Assembly (NCBI GenBank): GCA_028023455.1
Contig: JAQFVV010006453.1
Coordinates: 1,346,001 to 1,410,000, forward strand
Reading direction: 5' to 3'
DNA from: Epiperipatus broadwayi
Lineage: Eukaryota; Onychophora; Udeonychophora; Euonychophora; Peripatidae
Length of the DNA: 64,000 bases
The translations under genes and the position numbers were made by a program. This document shows, piece by piece, positions 1-12,570 of this stretch. Position 1 is the first letter of the stretch. Every line of letters starts with the position of its first letter. The notes beneath the pieces are model-generated. The model ran no database searches. It saw nothing but the letters and a program-made list of their open reading frames with translations, and was not told the origin of the DNA.

Positions 1-2272
1 TTGTTATTAACATTAGATGACATACTTTTGTAGTTAATTTTATTAAAAATTGGAATTAAATTTAATCAAGATGTGCTTTTTTAATCATCTGTCATCAATT
101 ACAAATGCTGATTTTTAATCTCCTCTTGTAATAATTTCTATTAAATGCATTGAAAAATCAACTTAATTCAAAAATGTTATATTTTAAAAGGCAGAGGGTG
201 CTACAAATCTGATTTATGATAACCAGCTGAGCAAAGGTTTTAAACTGTGTAGTTAATACAAACGCGCCATCTGTAATAAGATTGTATAAGCGATCATTAT
301 TAGATACATTTAAATACATTTCCTCAGACTAGCATTCATTCCAAATTTGAATCAACCTCATTGAGAAAAACAAAAATGAGAAAGTAGTCCGAGAATTTTT
401 GAATTTAAATGTGGAGGATGATAATCTAAATGCAGAGAATGGAGCTTTAGAATACATCTGGTAACCATTGATTAGTCAAGATTGTATTAAAGTGAAGAAC
501 TGTTTCTTTTTATCATAGTAAGAGATATAAAATATTAAATAATTAGGAGGAGGTATACAATAGTTTGAAATTAACAATATATATCACATAGCCCCAAGAG
601 ATATATCAAAATATGGGTATATGGGGGTATGTATGTGCATGTGGTTGCCATTATACAAAAAGTTTTTTTAACAGTATCCGAATTTCATATAAAGTTTAGA
701 AAAAAATTAGATTAAATAAATATTAAGCATGCCTATTACATGTCTAATGGATCACCAGGTGCCAACATATGTTCAGTCAAAAATATAGTGATCCTTGGAA
801 AACCTATAAAAAATACTAATAAACATGAAGAACAAAGATCACCTCCTTCTGCCAGAGTGTATTTTTGTGGGCACATGGGCACAAATTACCATATCTGATG
901 ATGAGACAACATCTCAGACTACTGCATTAAATAATATGATGACAACGCCACACACATTGGTTGCAAAGCTTTGAACTTCTATATAAATCTACCATAATCA
1001 GCAAAATGTAGCTACTGGACCCTGTAATATATATATATATTATTGTTGTGTTCTTATCAAAATTGTAATAAAAGTTCAAATATTTTCAACTTTCCTGATA
1101 GATAACACACCAGCCTGCCATGTTCATAACATAGGTTCAATTGTAGGTTGAATGAAATTTGGAATAATTTCTCATCCACAAAAAGCTTATAATCAATTTA
1201 GAAGGCAATCTTATATTGATCAGCATATAGGTATTAACTACAAGATTTTATATTAATCTGAATTGGTCAGAATAATATTCATGAACTGCTCTTTCTGAAC
1301 TGTAGAAGAGGGAATATCTGAACTTTAAATAGCCATACTAATAAAAAAATTCAAATATGATCACAAAACTAGAGCTTACTCAAGATCTAAACAATTATTA
1401 CCTGGAGAAGTACTGAGAAAATATTATAAAATACATCTCATCCTATACTGCTTGGCATTATTATATGGTGATGAATTCAATCTGTTCATTGTTCAGTAGA
1501 ATGTGTTATTTTCTTTTATTTAATATGTACTCCCATAAAGAAATCTTGGTATGTATATTCATTTGTTATATCTAGAATCAGTATTCGAATGTAGGTCAAA
1601 TAAATATGAAAAATTTTCAGCAGGTTTGAGAGTATTTTTTTATGATAAATGGTCTGTAGGAAATCAATTAACAAGGCAGTGTAGGTCAGTAATTGGTAAC
1701 CATTCAATGTTGGTCAATAAATGTGTGTTTATATATCAAAGATCTAAACTATTCACAACTTTATCATCTCTCTATGAGGTGACTGTGGAAAAGTCCTTTG
1801 TCATGCAGTGGAATATTTAGAGACTATTTTAACCACTGGTCTATATCATCATTTTAAAACTACTAAAAGGGTTTATATGTATAAAGCTTATATTAACTTC
1901 TAAAAATTTTAATTTACTGCAAGTAGATATTAAATCAAACCACATCACTAATTACATTTACTATTTCTGAAATGTGATTTAATCTTTATCCTTGATTAAA
2001 ATACTCATTAGCTAAGAAACATTTGTGAAATTTTTTCTAATTTTATTATAAAATAATTTAATTTTAGAAGTATTAGATAATCAATTTATACATCTTATTT
2101 AAATCTCTTATAATGATCTTTAATTTGAGAATTAAAAGTTATATTTAAAAAATGGATGTTATATAAATTGAAAATATCAAATGTAAGTAGAAGTAGAGAA
2201 AACACTGTTTTTGCCCATGTATATTCATTATCTAAGTGTAAGATAATTAAAGAACAGGCAAAACTCACTACA
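1..2272. other. AT-rich stretch without recognisable gene
   Basis: No open reading frame here resembles a known protein; the longest are under 90 codons with AT-biased composition. A short (AT)n tract lies at about 1026-1043. A sequence resembling a tRNA-type B box (ggttcaattg) sits near 1132, but no A box or flanking duplication could be matched to it. I see nothing else that can be supported. Confidence 0.5.
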
Positions 2273-2292
2273 ATATATATATATATATATAT
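2273..2292. repeat. (AT)n tract at the left edge of an LTR-like element
   Basis: Alternating AT runs directly up to the first base of the 2.2-kb repeat. A similar short tract (tatatat) follows the right end at 7449, so the element probably inserted into a pre-existing (TA)n microsatellite. The target duplication cannot be measured inside such a repeat. Confidence 0.7.
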
Positions 2293-2318
2293 TGTAACGA
2301 GCACAGACGTTCGTTACA
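2293..2318. other. Terminal 8-bp inverted repeat of the LTR-like copy
   Basis: TGTAACGA at 2293-2300 is the reverse complement of TCGTTACA at 2311-2318, separated by ten bases. The same hairpin opens the second copy at 5240-5265. It marks the element's terminus and could be a recognition site for an integrase-like enzyme; the function is inferred only. Confidence 0.7.
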
Positions 2319-3535
2319 TTGTTTTTTTTTTTATTTATTAAACATGAAAGTAAATTAAAAAGTTCGCATTTAAAAATTTTCTTTAAGAATTAAAAATTGA
2401 AATTAAATATCATCTTAAACTCGTATATATTAAATCGCACAGATAATGAAAAATTATTAAAATAAAACTTTATTAAAGAAAAAGTATTTTAAAACTAAAT
2501 TTTAAAAAGATTTGGAGATAAAATTATATCTTTAAATTTATCTTTAAATATATCTTTGATTTGGAAAACAGGTTAATTAATCAGAAATGGAAATGATAAA
2601 TTTAATTAGTCAAATGTAAACCAGCCTTGGGCATTTAAATGTAAAAACATCGGTCAGATAGGAAAACAATAGAAACTTTTAGCAAATGAAATAAATCCAT
2701 TGGGAAATCGGACCTCAACGAAAAGGATCATCACATCGATGACGTAATGTTAAGTCAATCTTTCAAAGTAATATAAAAGGACAAGTTTGGAAATTATTAG
2801 TTAGTGATTATGATTATTACGATGTGACAGATAGGTGTTAGTGCGGAGGTGCGGGAGAAGGGATTGAAGAGACGCACGATTCAATCCCTTCAGTTTTGCT
2901 AAGAAAGAAAGAGAAATGAACTATCGTTTTTCTACATTGAGGACCAGTTAAAGCAAAAACCTCCGGATGGATAAATAAATCGGCCAACAGAATACCAATC
3001 TTAGGACGGCGTGGGAATTCACGTTCATGGCAAGCAACGGATAAAGATGAACTGTTTTAAACCGTAAGAACTTTATAAATAATGAACATTAAATTAAAAC
3101 TTTCCATATTTAAATGATTGCAATATTATCCTATCTGACCAACTTAATTTATTAATAATGTTATTTGATGTATTTCCTTTTTTTATATATATATTTAAAA
3201 TCATTTCCATTTATATTATTTATTTTTTGTTCTTTAAGTTTTATCATGATTTTTGTTTTTCGTTAAATTAATTATATAAATGTTAAACTTAAGTCGGGCG
3301 TGAATGGCTGTATAGATTTGTAAAGTTATATTAGGGGAGGGTAATCTTAGGTTATTTGTGTCATTGTTAAATTGGGTCAATGGATTGGATATATTGATGT
3401 AGTTAGTAGATGTAGTCGGAGATTCGCTACTGGCAGAATCGTTTATATATACGCCGCACTCACCCGTTTGCCTATGGAAGGAATTATAAGACGGAGAACG
3501 CAGTTCCTTTCTATGGAGTTTTTTTTTATTGTTCT

Positions 3536-3572
3536 TCTCATTAGATAGATGTAATATTCCTATCTGATGAGA
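3536..3572. other. Hairpin inside the LTR-like repeat
   Basis: tctcattagatag (3536-3548) pairs with ctatctgatgaga (3560-3572) over 13 positions with one G-T or A-C type mismatch and an 11-base loop. The second copy changes one arm base (tctcgttagatag), so this is a decaying rather than a maintained stem. It contains CTGATGA but no following GAAA, so it is not a hammerhead core. Confidence 0.5.
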
Positions 3573-4514
3573 GTCAATGTCTTCTCTTAATCTTTTTGGT
3601 GCTGCCGTATTCCGTATTACATTGAATACATCGATGTATCAGATGAATTGATGCCAGTTTGACTGCGAATTTTAGCCTAAGGTTAAATAGGGATAGAATG
3701 TTTTATTTTCAAATGCAAATCTATGTAGTCTATTCATACTCGACCCTAAATAAAAATGCATTAAATTTAAGTTGTTTATAGACGCTTGCATGGATTGGTT
3801 ATCGGTTAAGTATGTTTTGGGTTTTCATATTTGATCAAAATATATAGACATTCGATAAATAATGATACCTTACGGTGAGTATCTAAAATGTCGGAAGAGC
3901 ACATTTATTCGGATGTCTTTTAAGTTATTGGTGACAATGCAAGTATCTTATGCTGAATACTAGAGGGTTTCTTATAAATTTCCCTATGCAATTGTCAGTA
4001 ATCAATAATTTTGTATTTTGATCGTTTATGTTTATTTTGAAATGTTTTTGACCGTTGAAATCTATGTAACCGATCTATAGCAACATATTAAAACAAGCTT
4101 TTATAATCCCATCTGTGCGAACTTAATTAAAATGTAAACTTATAATATAATAGAAATTAAAATGTAAATTAAAATCTAAGGTAAAGTTAAAAATAATGTT
4201 AAATGTTAAAATGTAAAACTAATACTAAAATAATTTTAAATCTTATATATATGTGCATAAATAAATGTTTGTATGTTAATTACTGGCAGTGGCTTATTTT
4301 ATTCCTCTTATATATATATTCTTATATTATATTATTAAATCTCTGCTATTCCACTGAGCTAGTGACATGGGCTAACGACCGGATGCAAAAAAAAAAAAAA
4401 TTTTTTTTTTGACTTACGTATCTGCCTACTCTATAAATTTTTCTAGGTTCAAATGCCTAGATGGCGCCCGTAGTGCAGATATGTTAAGTCTCCAATTTCT
4501 CCGGATCGTTATAA

Positions 4515-5239
4515 CTGGCGAACCAACTCGGGCCGATCTTTAATAAACCACAAATACCCTGAGCAAATTTTGTCAAAATGAAATATTTTTATCTGTTTAC
4601 ATATAGTCGTATACTTTAAATCTTATAAAAGTACTGCCAGAAAGAAATAGCACATATATTAAACACGAGAAAGTATAAATAATTTTAAACTGTATTTTGT
4701 TAAAAAGAAAGTCAAAAGGTTGCATTTGATATGTTTTTTTTTGTTAATATATATTTATGCTTTAATGTGTATAGGAGCGCACAGCCACGTAAGTTTATGA
4801 CGGTAAATGTGGTACCTTACGGAGAGTACCATTGGGAATTTACTTCAGTGTAATCCTATTTAAGCATTTTAATCAGTCATAAATAAGTTGGTGGTATTTA
4901 TAATTGTGCTGCAAATATACACGTATAAATCCATTATCTTTCAAAATATATTTACTTCAATGCAACCTTCTTAAATAAATAATTTATAAAATAACTTGCT
5001 TGTCATGCCGTGTGTAAAAATAAAATGTATAAAATAAAATAGAACTCTTGTGGGGAGGGGTGTAAACGTAAATGGTCCTTAGGTAAGCGATAGTAAACAT
5101 TTTTCTTTTTGTATATAGTCTTTTTGTAAAATTATTAACCGGATGTTTTGTAAATGTCTTCGTCAATCGTGTACCGTAATTACTAACCCTAAGTAAAATT
5201 TTTTTTTTTGATCATTTTTTTTAAGCAACTTTACTGATA
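4515..5239 (+). other. Non-coding centre of the LTR-like element, with PBS-like start
   Basis: The 725-bp interval between the two long repeats opens at 4516 with TGGCGAACC-AACTCGGGC. It then has TTTAATAAACCACAA and CCTGAG, all of which recur in order in the centre of the minus-strand element at 41189 going down. A tRNA 3' end ends in CCA, so TGG next to a long repeat is the expected primer-site position, but I could not match the rest to a tRNA T-arm. The interval ends in T-runs, not a polypurine tract, before 5240. It has no coding frame. Confidence 0.55.
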
Positions 5240-7448
5240 TGTAACGAGCACAGACGTTCGTTACATTGTTTTTTTTTTATTTATTAAACATGAAAGTAAA
5301 TTAAAAAGTTCGCATTTAAAAATTTTCTTTAAGAATTAAAAATTGAAATTAAATATCATCTTAAACTCGTATATATTAAATCGCACAGATAATGAAAAAT
5401 TATTAAAATAAAACTTTATTAAAGAAAAAGTATTTTAAAACTAAATTTTAAAAAGATTTGGAGATAAAATTATATCTTTAAATTTATCTTTAAATATATC
5501 TTTGATTTGGAAAACAGGTTAATTAATCAGAAATGGAAATGATAAATTTAATTAGTCAAATGTAAACCAGCCTTGGGCATTTAAATGTAAAAACATCGGT
5601 CAGATAGGAAAACAATAGAAACTTTTAGCAAATGAAATAAATCCATTGGGAAATCGGACCTCAACGAAAAGGATCATCACATCGATGACGTAATGTTAAG
5701 TCAATCTTTCAAAGTAATATAAAAGGACAAGTTTGGAAATTATTAGTTAGTGATTATGATTATTACGATGTGACAGATAGGTGTTAGTGCGGAGGTGCGG
5801 GAGAAGGGATTGAAGAGACGCACGATTCAATCCCTTCAGTTTTGCTAAGAAAGAAAGAGAAATGAACTATCGTTTTTCTACATTGAGGACCAGTTAAAGC
5901 AAAAACCTCCGGATGGATAAATAAATCGGCCAACAGAATACCAATCTTAGGACGGCGTGGGAATTCACGTTCATGGCAAGCAACGGATAAAGATGAACTG
6001 TTTTAAACCGTAAGAACTTTATAAATAATGAACATTAAATTAAAACTTTCCATATTTAAATGATTGCAATATTATCCTATCTGACCAACTTAATTTATTA
6101 ATAATGTTATTTGATGTATTTCCTTTTTTTATATATATATTTAAAATCATTTCCATTTATATTATTTATTTTTTGTTCTTTAAGTTTTATCATGATTTTT
6201 GTTTTTCGTTAAATTAATTATATAAATGTTAAACTTAAGTCGGGCGTGAATGGCTGTATAGATTTGTAAAGTTATATTAGGGGAGGGTAATCTTAGGTTA
6301 TTTGTGTCATTGTTAAATTGGGTCAATGGATTGGATATATTGATGTAGTTAGTAGATGTAGTCGGAGATTCGCTACTGGCAGAATCGTTTATATATACGC
6401 CGCACTCACCCGTTTGCCTATGGAAGGAATTATAAGACGGAGAACGCAGTTCCTTTCTATGGAGTTTTTTTTTATTGTTCTTCTCGTTAGATAGATGTAA
6501 TATTCCTATCTGATGAGAGTCAATGTCTTCTCTTAATCTTTTTGGTGCTGCCGTATTCCGTATTACATTGAATACATCGATATATCTGATGAATTGATGC
6601 CAGTTTGACTACGAATTTTAGCCTAAGGTTAAATAGGGATAGAATGTTTATTTTCAAATGCAAATCTATGTAGTCTATTCATACTCGACATTAAATAAAA
6701 ATGCATTAAATTTAAGTTGTTTATAGATGTTTGCATGGATTGGTTATCGGTTAAGTATGTTTTGGGTTTTCATATTTGATCAAAATATATAGACATTCGA
6801 TAAATAATGATACCTTACGGTGAGTATCTAAAATGTATTTATTCGGATGTCTTTTAAGTTATTGGTGACAATGCAAGTATCTTATGCTGAATACTAGAGG
6901 GTTTCTTATATTTCCCTATGCAATTGTCAGTAATCAATAATTTTGTATTTTGATCGTTTATGTTTATTTTGAAATGTTTTTGACCGTTGAAATCTATGTA
7001 ACCGATCTATAGCAACATATTAAAACAAGCTTTTATAATCCCATCTGTGCGAACTTAATTAAAATGTAAACTTATAATATAATAGAAATTAAAATGTAAA
7101 TTAAAATCTAAGGTAAAGTTAAAAATAATGTTAAATGTTAAAATGTAAAACTAATACTAAAATAATTTTAAATCTTATATATATGTGCATAAATAAATGT
7201 TTGTATGTTAATTACTGGCAGTGGCTTATTTTATTCCTCTTATATATATATTCTTATATTATATTTTTAAATCTCTGCTATTCCACTGAGCTAGTGACAT
7301 GGGCTAACGACCGGATGCAAAAAAAAAAAAAATTTTTTTTTTTTGACTTACGTATCTGCCTACTCTATAAATTTTTCTAGGTTCAAATGCCTAGATGGCG
7401 CCCGTAGTGCAGATATGTTAAGTCTCCAATTTCTCCGGATCGTTATAA
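5240..7448 (+). repeat. Right long terminal repeat-like copy
   Basis: This is the second copy of the 2.2-kb repeat, 2209 bp because of small deletions relative to the left copy. It is preceded by gata and followed by tatatatgtaatgg. A small methionine-initiated frame in each copy (about 4203 and 7135) merely reads through conserved AT-rich sequence and is not a gene. Confidence 0.8.
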
Positions 7449-10400
7449 TATATATGTAATGGCAATTATATACCTTTGTAACAGAAATAATAATAAATTG
7501 ATAGAAAATGATCCATTATTAACATATATGTTTATCTAATCTGTTATTTGTAACAGTAAGTAAACATTGTCACAGTATAGATAAATAGATGAGTGATGAA
7601 ATGATAGTTGCCATAATTCAATAACCAAACACTAAACAGGATAATGATATGCTGCAGTGGTTCATCATTTGTAACCAAGTAAACTAAATGAGAAATGAAT
7701 TCACTGTGTTAGCCAAAATACAATTTATAATTAAATAAGGATGATGCTAACATATAAATAAGAATATATGCATATCATGCTCTACCGGGTGTCTATTTCT
7801 AATTAATTAAATATAACATTATAGCCCGATTGCAACTATCCTAAACATTAATTCTGTCACATTAGTAATGAAATAAATAAGTTCTCATTTCTCCATATAA
7901 AATAACAACAATGACAATTAAAACTATCATCATTAAAGATTTAATAATATCTAAATATTGGGGATGTCATTTGAACAATAAAACATACTGGCCATTGTCA
8001 TCAAATAAAAGAATATTAAATATAGCAACTGAATAAAAATACCCACTTTGAGATTCCTGAAGTGCATTATGCTTATCTCCCATACTAGGTTCTTTTAACA
8101 AAGCATCCTTCCTATTCTTCTTTCCAACCATATAAGACCATTCATGGTCACATGCACACACTGGTGCTATTCATGACAACTTATAAAATATATATTATAT
8201 AAAGTTAATATTATGAAGTTGGAAAGGGATTATATCACTCTTTATTCAGTTTAGCTAAGTATATGTGTTTTCCCACGAGCGCCACTAGATTGTTTTAAAT
8301 CTAGATAAATATCTGTTTAGAGTGTACTGAGTTCAAACTCATTCGGTACATTTTTATCACACATGACTTGGATGACTAATGAAAAAATGACATTCTTACA
8401 TTTTATCTATATCGATAAAATTACAAGATCCCAATATTACCAAAATTTATATTATAGATCAAAGACTCTTATAGACATTGCTAGCTCATTTTATGTATAT
8501 TGATGAACAGACAAGTATCATCTTATTAATGGCTTCTTAAACAAGCATCGTGAAAACCATTATTAATATTGATGGCCATTTAACTAGATTATTTATCACA
8601 ATATAAAGGTGATAATGATGATGATAATAATGATGAATGATAATAATAGTGATATCCTAATAATAATGATAATAATAATGATGATGATACTAGCCATAGC
8701 TTATTAATAAACTCACAACAATAAATTAATCTTTATAAACTCATATGCATTTATTAAAAATTATCCTATTTCAAACTGAGATTTAAATATTACATTTACT
8801 AGCATTTATATAAGTTTATAGTTATTTACTAAAATACTTTTATAGTTAAAACCAGGATTTAATAATACTAGTGATGATGAATGATCATCATGAATCTCTA
8901 TGCATGATATTCATCTTTCTATAAATCTTTATTTACTACATATATTAATTATGCTAAACATTAGATTTAATGATTATAATTTATTAATGATGATGATGGC
9001 AATCATAACTCTTGTATAGTATTATTTGAAACATTTTAATCAATAATACGATATCCATCTTTGATGAGGATGATCAAAACTCATGGACACAACCCAATTT
9101 TAGCTTTTCTACTATTGAACTATAATTATTAAAATTTGGTTATTATCAAGCCTAATCCTTAAATATTTAAAGCTAAATCAACATTCTAGTTTACTTAACA
9201 TTTTGCAAGCGCTTAATATTAGCAAGTGATTGCTCAATATTTGTGAATGATGATTCTTAATATCTGTGAGCGATGATGATGAATTAAAATGATAGAATCA
9301 AGACAAGAAAACATAATATTTTTAATAAGAACTCGGAAACCAATTAAAATATATAATTATATTTGATTAATACTATTACTCTTTCTTTCTTTAAAATCAA
9401 ATTAATAATTAGATAAATGGCTTATTATTACATTAATTCAATACAAAACTAATACAAAAAAAATTATATAAGCACAACCAAATAAATTCAATATATAAGT
9501 TTGTCATTTTAGATATTTTAAAATAAGCTAGCCTAAAATGACATTTAAAAAAAATATATTTCATGGAATGCTTACTTAAGACTTTACTAACTTATTATAT
9601 TATAAAAATAAATTTCATATGTAACTTGTGTGTTTTATTTCACTTCCATTCAAATGTGATTCCTGCTTTATAATTTACTATATTTACACTAACTAGGTAT
9701 AACCTATTCTTTTGACGTGTTTGTATAAGCAATTACACATGCACACACATTCGGTAATGTTAACATATATGTCTAAAATGTATACCCCTATATTAGAGAT
9801 TAATACATAAATTACATATATAAAAAATATTCTTGCAACCTTTTAGCAAAAGAAAATAAAATACATTATATCAATTTTAATATGCAACAAGATAAAATAA
9901 AAAAAAAACATTATAAATGCATATATTTATAGGTTGCTCATTATCATAACAACTGAAGAACAATTAAAAAAAACATTTCAATATTACAATATAATAAAAA
10001 AATGAATGAATTTAAGTTTAAAGATTTAAACTGTATTTGTGTTATGTTATGTGATATTGAGAATAACTATAGATAAACAAGCCCTTAATGTTTCTGTATC
10101 AAAAGAAAAAAATAATGCTTTGAACAATAAATTAAGGTTTACTTTTAATAAGCAATAATAAAAGATCTGTTAAAGAAAGTTCATAGTTACCCGATCACTT
10201 TCACTTCTTATAAATGTCCTGAGTTTGAATTTTCAGACTGCTTGTCTTTGCTCCATTTAAAAAAGAAAGTTCTTGCAGATACTTTAAGATAAACATGAAT
10301 TAATTGATCTGCTTATTTCTTCAATTTTAAAATTATTTATTGTTGATACTTTTGATAATGCTGAATTCGTTGATTGGCTTCATTCTACCATTTCAAGAAG

Positions 10401-11720
10401 AGTTATTATAAATACTTTTAGATAGGTATGAACTGGTGGATTTTCTTGTCTCTCCCATTTAAAAAAAAACATTTTAGACACTTTAGATGACTGAGGAAAA
10501 CTTTAACAAAAATTTGATTCATAGTTTCAAATTTGGCTATATATGGCTTTTATACATTTTCTTTTCCTCTTCTTTCCCCTTCTCCATCCATCCAAAGGTA
10601 ATGAGCCTAGAATAGACCAGGAGCCAGAACAGAAGCATTTCATATAGCTTGTGTGGTTGGCTTCAAACTCTATCATTTTGTTGGTTATTATTTGATTGGT
10701 ATATGAGTCCACAGTAGATTAGTGATTTTAACCCATTCTGTATTAATCCAGGAAGCAGAAAAAAATGGTTTTAGCAATGCAAATTCATGGTATTATGCAC
10801 AGCAAGATATATTAATATCATTTTTATATAATTGTTAATAATTTCTTCTAAGTAATTCAATTTTGTTCCATTCTTTCTTCTTTTCTTAATCTTGCTAGGA
10901 ATTACTTATATAGATGCACATCTTCGTCTATACTGGCTTTAAAACAAGAGTCATTTCCTTCCTTTTTCAATTTTTAAAGAGTGAGAAAAAAAAATCAAAT
11001 TGCTCACTTTCTTTTTCCAACATTAAAAAAAACTGATCATTACATCTCTTTTTAATAATAATGACTGAGTGATCTTTAAACATTTCTGTTTAATAATAAG
11101 GTAAAAACTGAGTCATTACATCTCTGATTAATAATACTGACTGAGTGATCTTTCAATATTATTTCATTCATTTATATTGCCAATCTTTGGTCAAAAAACT
11201 GACCACCTGCAAATCTCTTATCTCGAAACAAAAAATCAAAGCTTCTCAAGTTTGATGGTCTGTCGCAGTTTTACAAGAAAATTAATAATCACCTTTTATT
11301 TCCTCAAAGCACCTCTCTCTTTTTAAAAAAAATAATCTTAGATACAGATAAAAACAATACAACAAAGCTGGCAATCCATAGTTATCAGAAATAGGTGTAA
11401 AGGCGTTTTTGTGTTTATACAGACGTTTTCATTCTTTCACACTCTTTTGCACGTGTACATTTTTTTTATCTCCTAATCTTGATCTGATCACCTTATTTTA
11501 ACAAAATGAAAGTTAAATAATTTTACACATTATTCAATAAAAAATATAATAAATCAATATTAAATATTATTACCGTCTCTCTCTACAACTGCTTATTTAT
11601 TAAGTATTTATATAGACTATATAATAATAAATACACACATAAATCTATATATATAAAAGAAAAAAATTTTTTTTTTAATTAAATAATATGTATGTGGGTG
11701 AAATGAGTCATATATATCTA
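7449..11720. other. AT-rich stretch; simple GAT/AAT repeats, no gene seen
   Basis: No recognisable protein or RNA gene. Interrupted GAT/AAT trinucleotide runs occupy about 8607-8700. Two copies of a 75-76-bp unit start at 11032 and 11107 (key words cattacatctct and gactgagtgatcttt). Loosely repeated text around 10240-10500 (cttgtct..ccatttaaaaaa..cactttaga) suggests an older, diverged duplication. Confidence 0.5.
11032..11155. repeat. Diverged 75-bp tandem duplication
   Basis: actgatcattacatctct at 11032 recurs as actgagtcattacatctct at 11107. Each is followed by taataata..gactgagtgatcttt. Spacing is 75 bp and the copies differ at several positions, so the duplication is not recent. Confidence 0.6.
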
Positions 11721-11740
11721 CAATATATATATATATATAT

Positions 11741-12018
11741 TGTCACACACAGCAAGCTAAAGTAATCAATGGATGCCAGAAGGCTTGTGCATAAAATCCC
11801 CATCTAATAATGCCTACTCATCCAATATCCCCAGACTAGTTTTTTGCTTATGGCCTTTGTCAGTGAGGAGCCTTGAATATCAGAGCACTGCATCTAGACC
11901 TTTTGGCATCCATTGATTACTCTAGCTTGCTGTGTGTGGCAATATATATACCAAGTTTTGCCTGTTTTAACAACAGTTATACACAAGCATAAGAGGAGGT
12001 GGTCATGTGATGTTTATT
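11741..12018 (-). mobile_element. HH-A family foldback retroposon copy, minus strand
   Basis: The core 11741-11941 has 38-bp terminal inverted repeats (11741-11778 versus 11904-11941, two mismatches) and abuts an (AT)n tract on the left. The right flank to about 12018 (cataagagg..gtggtcatgtgatgttta) is the reverse complement of the 5' end of the HH-A family defined at 46127 and 17092, so the sense strand here is minus. The hammerhead core is damaged: CTGATGA reads CTGACAA and GAAA reads AAAA. The stem I halves (TCCTCA with TGGGGA) remain. Seen alone it could pass for a TIR-bearing MITE; the related copies with long target duplications argue for a retroposon. Confidence 0.65.
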
Positions 12019-12020
12019 GG

Positions 12021-12570
12021 ATAATTAAGAAAACAATACCCAATTAAATAAATTGAATTCACAGAGTTAAAATTAATGATAATACCCTTTGAAATATTAT
12101 GACAATCACTAAAGTGTATATAAAAGACTATCTTTATTGTTAGTCTGGTATAACATGACATTCAAAATTGAGAGGGTCTGGAAATTTATTTAGAGAAACT
12201 AAGTCATTTCTCAAGCTATTGTAAATTTTTAAATAAGCAGCTAACAGATGATTAAGTTTGTCATTTTTGATTGGAGGCAAAAAGGTCCTATATCCACCTA
12301 GATTAGTTAAATGAAGGTGATATGTTCCCCATAAAAAAACAGATGAAATATCCACACATCTTTTAACATAGAAGAAATAGAAGTAACACGTCTGTAGACT
12401 CTGGGCCTATAGTGCATATTATGTTATTAAAAGACACAGAAACATGATGCATGATGAATCATAATGTGACTTCTGTAATCAGAGCAAACAATATCTAATT
12501 TGATTACATATTTATTGTTTAATATGATATAGCAAGATGTGCTTTTATAGTGCATTGATTTATGGTGTAA
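12021..12570. other. No recognisable feature
   Basis: AT-rich sequence with minus-strand frames of 71 and 75 codons that resemble nothing I know and have no supporting signals. Nothing can be supported here. Confidence 0.4.

Larger units (their letters stand above)
2293..4514 (+). repeat. Left long terminal repeat-like copy
   Basis: Its boundaries come from comparison with the copy at 5240-7448: the bases just outside (t versus a before TGTAACG; c versus t after GTTATAA) differ. The first about 1.25 kb is identical to the other copy except for one T-run length. The last about 970 bp has nine substitutions, an 11-bp indel near 3891-3902 and 1- and 2-bp indels. It also contains a 14-A/10-T tract near 4387-4410. 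There is no coding capacity. Confidence 0.8.
2293..7448 (+). mobile_element. Non-coding LTR-retrotransposon-like element, 2.2-kb direct repeats
   Basis: Two nearly identical direct repeats (2293-4514 and 5240-7448) flank a 725-bp non-coding centre. Each repeat starts TGTAACGA and ends TCGTTATAA, so the ends are imperfect inverted repeats. One base after the left repeat comes TGGCGAACCAACTCGGGC, which begins with TGG as a tRNA primer-binding site does. No gag or pol reading frame is present and no polypurine tract is visible before the right repeat. The structure fits a large non-autonomous LTR derivative. A partial tandem duplication with a 2.95-kb period is the main alternative. The element lies between (TA)n tracts. 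A second element at 39.0-42.6 kb has the same plan. Confidence 0.65.

Noticed and set aside
3560-3580. CTGATGAG in the 2.2-kb repeat as a hammerhead core
   Set aside because: No GAAA or stem II follows at the right distance; the match belongs to a simple hairpin.
4203-4412. Repeated small frame at 4203 and 7135 that looks conserved
   Set aside because: The two frames are the same because they lie in the two copies of one repeat; the AT-rich content and A/T run give no sign of selection on protein.
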